DNA of 57,811 bases, taken from contig DASXUJ010000097.1 of the NCBI GenBank assembly GCA_036504895.1, forward strand, positions 1-57,811, written 5' to 3'. The notes under the pieces are model-generated. The model was not told where the DNA came from. It saw only the letters and a list, made by a program, of their open reading frames with translations, and made no database searches. The position numbers and the translations under genes are program-made. Below, piece after piece: positions 1-7,923 of this stretch. Source of the stretch: Syntrophorhabdaceae bacterium (GTDB taxonomy: Bacteria > Desulfobacterota > Syntrophorhabdia > Syntrophorhabdales > Syntrophorhabdaceae). Numbering within the stretch: the stretch's first letter is position 1; each line of letters begins with the position of its first letter.

Positions 1-420
1 CTCACGCTCTCTGTCGCCGCCTACCACATAATAGCTGTAGTAGATATCTTTCAGGCTGAAAGGGATCACCGTCTCGACTTCCAGGCTCATGGTGTTGTCC
101 AGGGCATCTTCGTCCAGAAAGGGCACGCTTACCCTCTTCGCAATGACACTGTAGCTGGAAAGGGCGCACGCCGCATCCCGGGATTTGACGCCATTTTCAT
201 GGACAAGCTGTTTCAGCTCCTGTGCCAGGAGACTTTCATTTACGATATTGCCGTCGTTCAAAAGATTTTCTTCAAATGACTTTGCCGCGGCTTTTTGAAG
301 CCTGAACCCGTCTTTGCCGTGCCTGAGCACGCAGATCTTGATGGACGTGGTCCCGATATCCACCCCTATAAGCTCGTTACTTTTGGTCAAGCCAAGTTTA
401 TTCAACAAGTCGGAAGTCAT
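1..420 (-). CDS. pilM: Type IV pilus assembly protein PilM, C-terminus beyond window
   Basis: An open frame of 140 codons starts at ATG 420 and runs off the left edge. It is preceded by GGAG about 8-12 bases upstream. The product begins MTSDLLNKLGL and then has the actin-like phosphate-1 motif GVDIGTTSIKICVL (about residues 20-33). Further on come the PilM-typical stretches LKQLVHENGVKSRDAACAL and VETVIPFSL. PilM is a cytoplasmic FtsA/actin-like ATPase-fold protein that binds the N-terminus of PilN and links the inner-membrane PilNOP complex to the pilus motor. Roughly 60% of a usual 350-residue PilM is missing here because of the window boundary. pilN, pilO, pilP and pilQ would be expected just outside. 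The pilin, prepilin peptidase and minor pilins elsewhere in the window support the call over other actin-fold proteins. Confidence 0.85.
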   Translation of the reverse strand, partial: MTSDLLNKLGLTKSNELIGVDIGTTSIKICVLRHGKDGFRLQKAAAKSFEENLLNDGNIVNESLLAQELKQLVHENGVKSRDAACALSSYSVIAKRVSVPFLDEDALDNTMSLEVETVIPFSLKDIYYSYYVVGGDRERE

Positions 421-539
421 GCCGATTATCTTCTCTCCGTCACCATTTTGACATGTAACCGGACAATGATTTTCAACTTATCCGGAAAGTGATGCTCTTG
501 TGCCGCAAAATGGTCTTTCCATGGGATATACATTCATCC

Positions 540-582
540 AAAATATCAGGGAATCGCTTTTCGAGTCAATGACATATGTCAC
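540..582 (-). promoter_or_regulatory. Promoter of pilM with palindrome at the -35
   Basis: On the minus strand TTGACT (569-564) is followed after 18 bases by TATTTT (545-540). Immediately upstream and abutting the -35 is the perfect 12-base palindrome TGACATATGTCA (570-581). The same arrangement, with the core GTGACnnATGTCATTGACT, lies in front of pilA at 22160-22178. The start of pilM is about 110 bases downstream. The promoter assignment is inference from consensus and from this repetition. Confidence 0.5.
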
Positions 583-594
583 TTCAGGCTACCT

Positions 595-1947
595 TCAATA
601 TGCACCCTTGCCTCCAAAAATGGCACGGACTGTTTTCAACATGATGATGACGTCGAGCCAGATAGACCAGTTGAGCACATATAAATAATCCAGCTTCACC
701 CGTTCCGCATACTTGGTATCGCTCCTGCCGCTCACCTGCCAGAGGCCCGTCATTCCCGGTTTTGTCCTGGAGTAGATCATCCGGTAAGAGTCCCTGAATT
801 CCTCGAGGGCCCCCTCCAGATCGGGTCTGGGTCCCACAAGAGACATATCGCCCTTCATGACGTTCAGGAACTGAGGGAGTTCGTCCAATGACGTTCTGCG
901 AAGAATTCTGCCTATCCTGGTTACCCTGGGATCGGCTTTCAATTTATTCCTTTCTTTCAAATCCTTAAGGGCCTGCTCATTCCCATTCAGATACTCCTCG
1001 AAGGCAGCCTCACCACCCGCCTTCATGGTCCTGTACTTAATCATCTTGAACTGTGCAAGATTTATACCGCATCGTCTTTGCACGAAGAAGACGGGTCCCC
1101 TGGAATCAATTTTTATGAGTATGGGAATGAGGAGGAAGAAGGGGAGGAACAAAATGAGTCCCGCCGCAGACAAAAGGACGTCAGTAATCCTTTTGATAAC
1201 CACCCTTCTTCGTGAGAGAAGGCCGTTATTTGTGGTGATAAGAGCGATATTCTTTGTGAGGAAGGTGCGTATCTCGGTATTCATAAATGAAAGGCCCGAG
1301 ATACTCGATACAAGGATCATATTGTCCACCTTGTGTTTCAGGGCTTTGACGGTCTCCTCATCGGCATATTCCATGGGGACGAAGCAGGTATCTATCCGGC
1401 CTTTAAGGGAATCAAGGTAGAGGTTGTTCACGATTGCGTAGCCGGAGTACCATTCTTTATTGAGCGAGTCTTTCAGGGCGTTCATCCGGTCCCCTCTTCT
1501 GCGCTCGAAGAGAGATGCCTGTCTCCTCCGGCCGAAAATCTTATAGAGCATAAATTTCATTCCCATCCTGCCGAGGGGAATGAGAAAAGCCATAAAAATA
1601 AAACTCAAAGTGATGACGATCCTGGAAACCGCTTCCGCTTCCTTTTGAAGGGAGAGTATGACCCATACCACGAGAAAAGATATAAAGAGGCCTTTGAGTA
1701 ACAGGAGAAGCTCATCCCACACCGTCATAACCGTGCCGTAACTGCCGCGGTATGCCAGTGCGGCAGCAATTACCGGAGGGATCCAGGCCTTATCCAACAG
1801 GTAGAGCGAAAGACCATGACCGAGAGGGACGAGCCCGAGATACTCCTGGGAGGCCGACCTCGCAATAAAGGCGCCCAAAATGCACAGGTCGATAAGCAGG
1901 AGGTCAAAGATAAAAAGAATAAGGGTGTTGCCCTTATGGCTACGCAT
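595..1947 (-). CDS. Polyprenyl-phosphate sugar-1-phosphate transferase (WbaP/WcaJ-like)
   Basis: The 450-residue product has the architecture of polyisoprenyl-phosphate hexose-1-phosphate transferases that start glycan repeat units on undecaprenyl phosphate at the inner membrane. N-terminal hydrophobic segments (about residues 8-30, 80-100, 108-125) precede a cytoplasmic region. A further membrane segment (about 255-280) leads into the catalytic domain. That domain shows FKMIKYRTM (300-308), the basic stretch RVTRIGRILRRTSLDELPQF (341-360), MSLVGPRPDL (368-377) and KPGMTGLWQVSGRSD (396-410). The intact catalytic domain indicates a functional enzyme; the sugar cannot be read from sequence. Its start overlaps the preceding glycosyltransferase by 8 bases, and it is the last gene of the glycan operon before pilM, which has its own promoter. 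Confidence 0.9.
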   Translation of the reverse strand: MRSHKGNTLILFIFDLLLIDLCILGAFIARSASQEYLGLVPLGHGLSLYLLDKAWIPPVIAAALAYRGSYGTVMTVWDELLLLLKGLFISFLVVWVILSLQKEAEAVSRIVITLSFIFMAFLIPLGRMGMKFMLYKIFGRRRQASLFERRRGDRMNALKDSLNKEWYSGYAIVNNLYLDSLKGRIDTCFVPMEYADEETVKALKHKVDNMILVSSISGLSFMNTEIRTFLTKNIALITTNNGLLSRRRVVIKRITDVLLSAAGLILFLPFFLLIPILIKIDSRGPVFFVQRRCGINLAQFKMIKYRTMKAGGEAAFEEYLNGNEQALKDLKERNKLKADPRVTRIGRILRRTSLDELPQFLNVMKGDMSLVGPRPDLEGALEEFRDSYRMIYSRTKPGMTGLWQVSGRSDTKYAERVKLDYLYVLNWSIWLDVIIMLKTVRAIFGGKGAY

Positions 1948-2833
1948 TCAGATGTCTCCCCGTCCATTTGGCTACTTTTTTAAGGACCCGTCCGTGCCTC
2001 AGGCCGAGGTAATAACCCCCGTACTTGAAAAATGCCTCGCCAAGGGCATAGAGGCCCCAGAAATACATGCCCTTGCTGAGGAGGTGACGGATCTCTTCGT
2101 CCAAAAACCTCAACCCCTCCCTTCGTCCTCGAGCGTAAGGCGCGAGCCATGGATGGCACGAAAAGGAGAGCCCGGCCCGGGCATATCGTCCGAATTGGCC
2201 TGCCCAGCTGTAGTCGTGGGAATGGACCACCCTTGCCCCGGGTGCGTAGGCGATGGAGTATCCCGATTTGAGGAGATTCGCCGCGTAGAGCATGTCTTCG
2301 AACATGATCAACTTATCGGGAAATCCTCCCAGCTCCTGGAATTCCTTTCCCCTTATTGCCGAGCAGACGTTGCTGAAGAAAAAGGCCTTGATGCCCAACT
2401 CTTCAACGTCATCCCAGCATCTCAGCGAGCCCGATTCAGGATAATTATAATTTCTGGCGAATGCTTCCGTAGGCTTCGCGTCGCCTCTCGGGATCTGCCT
2501 GCCGTAAGACGCAGCTATACGAGGGTCCCGGAGCGGCTCTATCAGGTGCTCTATGCACCTGTCATCGCACGGAAGGGCATCCTGGGTAAGGAATACGGTA
2601 ATATCCCCCCTGGATTGCATGGCCGCAAGGTTTCGAGTGCCTCCGTGGTTAAAGCTTTGTTTCGGGACCGTTATTACCCTTGCACCACATGATTCCGCCG
2701 CCCGGGCCGTCTCATCGGATGATGACGAATCGATGACGATAATTTCACAGGCAGCGGTCTGGGTTTTGAGGCTCGAGATGAGTCGCTCGATGGCGGGCAT
2801 GGCATTATAGGTGGGAATAATGACACTAACCAT
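1940..2833 (-). CDS. Family 2 glycosyltransferase (rhamnosyltransferase-like)
   Basis: The 297-residue GT-A protein begins directly with the nucleotide-sugar binding strand MVSVIIPTYNAMPAIERLI. It continues with EIIVIDSSSSDET (about 30-42) and FLTQDALP as the likely metal-binding loop (about 80-87). Acceptor-side residues include FPDKLIMFEDMLYAANLLKSG around 170-190. The arrangement NHGGTRNLA after the second strand is common in rhamnosyltransferase-like GT2 proteins, but donor and acceptor are unknown. It is predicted to add one sugar to the undecaprenyl-linked glycan on the cytoplasmic face. Its start overlaps the upstream GT2 gene by 8 bases and its end overlaps the sugar-phosphate transferase by 8 bases, which implies translational coupling. 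Confidence 0.88.
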   Translation of the reverse strand: MVSVIIPTYNAMPAIERLISSLKTQTAACEIIVIDSSSSDETARAAESCGARVITVPKQSFNHGGTRNLAAMQSRGDITVFLTQDALPCDDRCIEHLIEPLRDPRIAASYGRQIPRGDAKPTEAFARNYNYPESGSLRCWDDVEELGIKAFFFSNVCSAIRGKEFQELGGFPDKLIMFEDMLYAANLLKSGYSIAYAPGARVVHSHDYSWAGQFGRYARAGLSFSCHPWLAPYARGRREGLRFLDEEIRHLLSKGMYFWGLYALGEAFFKYGGYYLGLRHGRVLKKVAKWTGRHLNA

Positions 2834-3824
2834 GGAGGAGCTTCCTCCATTTTGCCTTCAAAAACCTCACGTCCCAAAGGGATGTCATCTCCGAGAGAAG
2901 CTCCCTGCTACCGACCTTTCTGGCGGACATGATCCGCCTTCGCTTCTCGAGCATGTGGGGAAGGGCCTTAAGGGCATCCCTCTTCGCCTTCAAATAGATG
3001 ATCCCACGCCCATGTTTCAGCACGAAGAATGCAAACTCGGAGATTATCCCGCACACAAAGGCCGGAAAGCAGACTGCGAGCACGGAAAGAGGGATATTTT
3101 TCATTCGCACGAATTCAGCGTTTCTTAAGGTGTAATAGACCTGGATATCACTCATATATCCGATCGAGGCGGTTACTTTGTGGATCACTGTGGCGGTGGG
3201 CACGAAAACCGCTTTCCAACCCGCGAGCTTGGCCCTGAGGTTGAGGTCCGTATCTTCATGGATCAGAAAGAAATCTTCATCAAAAAGACCTATAGAGTCT
3301 ATCATTTCCCTCCGGTACAGCGCAGCGCCTGCGCACGCGCCGAAGACTCTGCCCTTCTGGTCGAACTGCTCCGGCGCCTCGCCTTCTCCCCGCTTAAACC
3401 CCCTGAGAGCCCTCGTATATCCGTCTCCGGCGCTGTCTATCAGATGCGTCTGGTGGGAGACCAGTTTTGATGCACAGATCCCCACCTCGGGGTCTTGGTC
3501 CATGGCCTTGCATAGCTCAGCCAGCCACTCGCCGCAGGGCTCCGTGTCGTTATTGAGAAGGGCGATATACTTCCCTTTCGCGTGCCGGAGTCCTTCCGCG
3601 TTGCCTCCGGAAAAACCGAGATTCTCTCCGAGGCGAACTACCCTGCAGGAGCGGCCGAGCGGGCGCTCCCGAATAAAGGAGTCAATCTCGGCACGGGAAT
3701 TGTCGGAGGAGTCGTTATCGACCAGGATCAACTCAAAATCAATAAAAGTCTGTGTTTCCAGTGCCTCCAGACATCTTACGGTAAGCCCCTCGCCATTGAA
3801 ATTGAGTACAATGAGGCTAACCAT
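2826..3824 (-). CDS. Family 2 glycosyltransferase with C-terminal hydrophobic segment
   Basis: A longer frame opens at 3905, but the GT2 fold starts at MVSLIVLNFNGEGLTV. I therefore place the start at ATG 3824, giving 332 residues and an 8-base overlap with the preceding gene, the same geometry as the next junction. Motifs are ELILVDNDSSDNS, the metal loop ALLNNDTEPCGEWL, and FFLIHEDTDLNLRAKLAGW near the acceptor site. A hydrophobic stretch near LSVLAVCFPAFVCGIISEF probably anchors the protein to the membrane. The class resembles WcaA/rhamnan-type GT2 enzymes; specificity is unknown. It belongs to a run of coupled glycosyltransferase genes. Confidence 0.88.
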   Translation of the reverse strand: MVSLIVLNFNGEGLTVRCLEALETQTFIDFELILVDNDSSDNSRAEIDSFIRERPLGRSCRVVRLGENLGFSGGNAEGLRHAKGKYIALLNNDTEPCGEWLAELCKAMDQDPEVGICASKLVSHQTHLIDSAGDGYTRALRGFKRGEGEAPEQFDQKGRVFGACAGAALYRREMIDSIGLFDEDFFLIHEDTDLNLRAKLAGWKAVFVPTATVIHKVTASIGYMSDIQVYYTLRNAEFVRMKNIPLSVLAVCFPAFVCGIISEFAFFVLKHGRGIIYLKAKRDALKALPHMLEKRRRIMSARKVGSRELLSEMTSLWDVRFLKAKWRKLLHG

Positions 3825-4857
3825 GAGGTTTGCCTGTTCGACTGCGCCATTTGCGCAAAAGACGGCGGATTCGTGCGAGTACCGTGTCAGGGAGGGCCGG
3901 CTCATCCCGCACCATCCCGATCAGCCCCCCTCTCAGCACGGGATCGCCTAAGACAAGCTCTTCGGGATTTGACATACCATTCTTCCTCAGCGATTCGAAG
4001 CATGACCTCAGGACCCAGAAGAGCTTATCGTTCCCCTGCAAATTGATCGATCCGTAGAGCATCTCCAAGTCCTTGAGCACCCCAATGCCCCCCTGGTTGC
4101 GAAACAGGTGATCCCCTTCGTAAAATCTCATGTGGGCGGCCCAGATCCAGCATATTTCGAAGAGCATTGATCGACGATTCGATGATATGGTATTTCGATC
4201 GTGAATACGATAAAGGAGAAGAGGCTCTTCCAGAACAACGCATCTGTGCGCACGGATGACCCTGAGTGCATAATCCCAATCATGGACGAATCTGAGATCT
4301 CTCATCTCACCCACGGTTTCATATACGCTCCTGTGCATCACAAAATTACTCGTCGTGGCGATATAGTTCCCCATGACCAGGTTAAGGGCCGCATCGTCGG
4401 TTGCCCGAAAGCTTTTATCAGGTCGCTCAATTGCCCATGGCTCCATGTTTTGCCAGCCTCTTTTTATCCCCACAGTCATTCCTTTTCTGTCTACGAGCCT
4501 GATCCAGGATGACGCAAACTCGGCATTCCCGTGGGGCGTGAGCTGCTTAAGACTCTTTTCTATCCTCTCCTTCTCGTACATATCATCCGAGTTGAGAATG
4601 GCGAGATATTCTCCCCTGGCCAGGGCAAGACCTCTATTTATGGCATCATGGGCGCCCCTGTTCTCCTGAACATGGAGGGTAATCCTCTCGTCCCTTACCT
4701 GCCTTATTCTCTCCACTGAGCGGTCCTTCGACCCGTCGTCCACCACGATGACTTCCACATTATCGTAGGTTTGATCAAGGGCGCTTTGAATGGCCGAAGA
4801 AACGTAATCTTCATGATTATAGCTTGGTACGATTATCGAGCAGAGCCCGGGGATCAT
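3817..4857 (-). CDS. Family 2 glycosyltransferase
   Basis: The frame is open from 5001, but homology to GT2 enzymes begins at MIPGLCSIIVPSYNHEDY. The ATG at 4857 overlaps the stop of the upstream gene as ATGA, so I choose 346 residues. Visible elements are VEVIVVDDGSKDRS and AILNSDDMYEKERI, where SDD is the DxD-type metal site, followed by FVHDWDYALRVIRAH in the acceptor half. The protein should be a cytoplasmic inverting glycosyltransferase acting on the lipid-linked glycan. The extra 48 codons upstream are low-complexity Gly/Lys-rich and overlap the end of the fusion glycosyltransferase, so they are unlikely to be translated. Confidence 0.88.
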   Translation of the reverse strand: MIPGLCSIIVPSYNHEDYVSSAIQSALDQTYDNVEVIVVDDGSKDRSVERIRQVRDERITLHVQENRGAHDAINRGLALARGEYLAILNSDDMYEKERIEKSLKQLTPHGNAEFASSWIRLVDRKGMTVGIKRGWQNMEPWAIERPDKSFRATDDAALNLVMGNYIATTSNFVMHRSVYETVGEMRDLRFVHDWDYALRVIRAHRCVVLEEPLLLYRIHDRNTISSNRRSMLFEICWIWAAHMRFYEGDHLFRNQGGIGVLKDLEMLYGSINLQGNDKLFWVLRSCFESLRKNGMSNPEELVLGDPVLRGGLIGMVRDEPALPDTVLARIRRLLRKWRSRTGKPHG

Positions 4858-7800
4858 TGAACCGCCCTCCCCTTTTGTTCCATGGCCCTCTTCCATGTAT
4901 CCCCATAATGCATGGCTACGCTCCTGCCCGAGAAGCGCTCCCGTACATGCTTCGCCCCCTCCCTTGCCCTTTCGGAGAAGAATTCGAGGTCCCTTTTCCA
5001 CGCCTTGAATCTGTGTTGAATTTCTTCAATATCACCGGTTTTGTCGATTACCATCCCGGAATTATACTCTTCAAGAACTAATCTCACGTCCCCCACATCG
5101 GTAGAGAGGACGGGCAGGCCCATGGCGAGGGCCTCAAGCATCGCGATCGGCAAGCCCTCATATTGAGAGAGAATGATCAGGCCTCCGGCAACTGCCATGA
5201 TCTCCATCGGATTTTCTATAAATGGTATATACGTTACATTGGAAAGGACTCTCTCCCGGATGAAGTCTTTTACCGTGCCCGATAACTCGCCGTCGCCGAT
5301 CATGACGAAATGGTCGCCTTCATTACCGAGGGCCTGCTCCCCTTCCGCGAATTGAAGGAAATCGAGGGGCCGTTTTTGGGGAGTCATTCTTCCTATAAAA
5401 AGGAAAAGCTTTTTATCGGGCGGGAGTCTGTGTTTTTCCGAAATCGAGCGGGCCTCCTCACGTTTTTCAGTCGCCTCCTCGATCCTCTTCAGATCGATGG
5501 CATGGTAAATAAGGTCTATCTTCTCTTTTTCAATGTGATAGACATCGACGAAGGCATCCCGGATCTTGCTGTTGATCGCGATAAACCGATCGAAAGAGTG
5601 GATCCCCCTTTCATGGAATATATTTATCCATCCCTCGCCGGTGTCATATACCTGCTGGTCGACGATGGGAATATCTTCAAAGAGGCTTCTCACCTTCGTC
5701 AGGTTCCGGTGAAGCCAGGGTGAGCCGTTGCATATCCACACAAGGTCCGGATCATATACCGCTCTGAGATTACGGAGTGCGGGTATGAATTCCCCTCTCC
5801 CCGTAATCTCGGGTAAATCGTAGATACCCTCCACCTCGGGACCGAACTGATGGTGAAGGCTTCCCAGGGAGGGGTTCAGAGGCTCGAAATTGATGATCAC
5901 AAAATCATAGGAATCCCGCGATTGCGTTATTACCTCTATAGTGTTCCTCTCTACTCCCCCGACCGCCAGAAAAGTGGGCAGCACGAATATGAGCTTCTTC
6001 TTTTTTCTGAAAGGGGGCATGAAACCAGCCCCTCCCCCGGCTGCCTTGCCGGACGAGAGGACCGCCATGGGGCGCACTGGGGTCGTTTTGATCTTACCTT
6101 TCATGAAAGAATCGGTCTCGAAATTTATAAGCCTTCCATCCGGCGGTGCCGGTGGGAGCCTCATAAGTCTTCCCCCTGCCCTTCTTTGCAGAAATTCCTC
6201 AAGGGAGGAGCCCAGGGAGGAAGAGAAGAAAATCTGATCTCCTATATCCCTCAGCCCGACGGCGGGGTATGCTTCAAGGCTTCTCGATACCAGGAGGAAG
6301 CCCGGGCTGCCCATGTAAAGCGAGAGAAGCACCGCCTGAAGCTGCCATCTCTCGAGCATGGTGCCCCAGGAGCGGGGGGCGTACATGTAAATTCTCCCTG
6401 TCTCCTCCGGGGGCTGGGACTCTTTCTCGAGAATTCCGTCCCTTCTCGCCCTGTAACGCGTGTCTCCGATGATGAAACGATGATTGATTCCGAAAAGCGC
6501 GAGAAAGCGGTCGATTTCTTTCGGGAGAGGCATTTCGGGAAGGCGAATGGCAAGGCACACAGGCCGGGCGTGACGATGCGTCAAAGAGGTGAGTCGTCTC
6601 TTTATGCCCATTCTCTTCTGCTTCACCAATCCTCGCATTGCCCTGGAACAGCCCCTCCCATAACAGAGAAGCCGCACCATTCCTCTCGCGGCAATCCCCT
6701 CGTCCCGCTCCTGCCGCCCGCAGGGGGCCGGGCGAAGGCAATCGGTGAGGGCCCCTCCCGCCAAAGCAACTTCCCCGGTTGCTTCCGTGAGTGGTGTGAA
6801 GTCGGTGATGGTTGAAAAATTCCGGCTCACGGCCTTCAGGTCATAGATCTTAATGCGCGGGGTTCGGTAATCCCACACGAAACTCCAGGGGAAATAGGAG
6901 AACCTGAGAAAATCCTCCAAAAGCCCCGGTTCCTCGAGGCCCATGCCTTTCAGGACACCTAATTCATAATAGGCGCGGAAAAGGGCGAAATAGACCGATG
7001 ACAACAGAATATCCCGGTCCTTCCCCTGGGGATGCCTTTCCACCCTCTCACAAAGAGCGGCTATCTCAGCAAGACGGTATGAATTATTCTTCGGGTGAAG
7101 AAGTGTCCTGTTTCCGGCTCGCCCGGCGAAGCGATCGAACCTGCGACGGATCTGCATGATCTCCAGGAGACCCTCCAGTTCCGGGTGAAGCTTTTCAAGC
7201 ACATTCGCCATCTCCCCCGCATTCGCCTGTCTCATGCAAAACGCCGGCACTGAATAAGGATGATAGTGGTATGCGAGGGCGTCGGGGTGGTACACGATTT
7301 TAAGCCCTTTTTTGCTCAGGCGATAGCCGAGCTCGATATCTTCGTAATTCAATTTGTGAAACTGATGGCTGAAAAGGCCTCCGCAGGAGAGGAGAAATTC
7401 CCTCTCAATACTGATATTCGATGTGTAGAAATGCTGGAAATTGACCGGTTCCCGCGGCGTGAGACGGGGAAAGGCAAACTGCTCGCATCCGATCTCCGTG
7501 ATATGTTTCATGAGATGGCTCTTCCCCAGCTCCGGGTGCCATTCGATCCTGCCCAGTATTGCAGTATTCGGCCCTGCCCTTAGCGACGCATCGATATGGC
7601 GGTCCAGGCAGTCGGGTTCGGGAAAAATGTCATCCCCGGAAAACAGGAGAAGCCTTCCCCGGGCATGGGCTATCGCCTTATTTCTTGCGTGGGAGACCCC
7701 TTCGTGGGAGTTGCGCAGGAGGGTGATGGGAAGGTCCCGTATCGCCTCCAGCACCGCCGCAGTTTCATCGCCAGAGCCGTCGTCCGAGAATATGAGCTCA

Positions 7801-7904
7801 AAAGAATGGGGGGTGCTGTTCATCACACGCCGCCACGAATCAAGGAGACGCGGCAGGAGTCGGACGCGATTGTATGTTGCGATGATTACGCTTAATTCAA
7901 TCAT
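4854..7904 (-). CDS. Two-domain glycosyltransferase, GT2 plus GT4 fusion
   Basis: The 1016-residue protein carries a GT2 domain at residues 1 to about 240, with MIELSVIIATYNRVRLL, LIFSDDGSGDET and LLLFSGDDIFPEPDCL. A GT4 (GT-B) domain occupies about 636-1010, with IFVLPTFLAVGGVERN, LFLFIGRMTPQKRPLDF, VMIGDGE and the nucleotide-sugar site SQYEGLPIAMLEALAMGLPVLST. The roughly 400-residue middle is Arg/Gly-rich in part and I do not recognise it. It includes an ARRDG and YMYAPRSWGTMLERW region that could be a degenerate or unusual domain. A bifunctional enzyme adding two successive sugars is the simplest reading. The next gene overlaps by ATGA. The upstream methyltransferase ends 19 bases before this start. 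Confidence 0.85.
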   Translation of the reverse strand: MIELSVIIATYNRVRLLPRLLDSWRRVMNSTPHSFELIFSDDGSGDETAAVLEAIRDLPITLLRNSHEGVSHARNKAIAHARGRLLLFSGDDIFPEPDCLDRHIDASLRAGPNTAILGRIEWHPELGKSHLMKHITEIGCEQFAFPRLTPREPVNFQHFYTSNISIEREFLLSCGGLFSHQFHKLNYEDIELGYRLSKKGLKIVYHPDALAYHYHPYSVPAFCMRQANAGEMANVLEKLHPELEGLLEIMQIRRRFDRFAGRAGNRTLLHPKNNSYRLAEIAALCERVERHPQGKDRDILLSSVYFALFRAYYELGVLKGMGLEEPGLLEDFLRFSYFPWSFVWDYRTPRIKIYDLKAVSRNFSTITDFTPLTEATGEVALAGGALTDCLRPAPCGRQERDEGIAARGMVRLLCYGRGCSRAMRGLVKQKRMGIKRRLTSLTHRHARPVCLAIRLPEMPLPKEIDRFLALFGINHRFIIGDTRYRARRDGILEKESQPPEETGRIYMYAPRSWGTMLERWQLQAVLLSLYMGSPGFLLVSRSLEAYPAVGLRDIGDQIFFSSSLGSSLEEFLQRRAGGRLMRLPPAPPDGRLINFETDSFMKGKIKTTPVRPMAVLSSGKAAGGGAGFMPPFRKKKKLIFVLPTFLAVGGVERNTIEVITQSRDSYDFVIINFEPLNPSLGSLHHQFGPEVEGIYDLPEITGRGEFIPALRNLRAVYDPDLVWICNGSPWLHRNLTKVRSLFEDIPIVDQQVYDTGEGWINIFHERGIHSFDRFIAINSKIRDAFVDVYHIEKEKIDLIYHAIDLKRIEEATEKREEARSISEKHRLPPDKKLFLFIGRMTPQKRPLDFLQFAEGEQALGNEGDHFVMIGDGELSGTVKDFIRERVLSNVTYIPFIENPMEIMAVAGGLIILSQYEGLPIAMLEALAMGLPVLSTDVGDVRLVLEEYNSGMVIDKTGDIEEIQHRFKAWKRDLEFFSERAREGAKHVRERFSGRSVAMHYGDTWKRAMEQKGRAVQ

Positions 7905-7923
7905 ATTTGAAATAGATAGATCA

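Noticed and set aside
5850-6815. 321-codon plus-strand open frame in the glycosyltransferase fusion
   Set aside because: It lies opposite the Arg/Gly-rich middle of the fusion gene, has no ribosome site or family similarity, and is better explained by high GC on the other strand.
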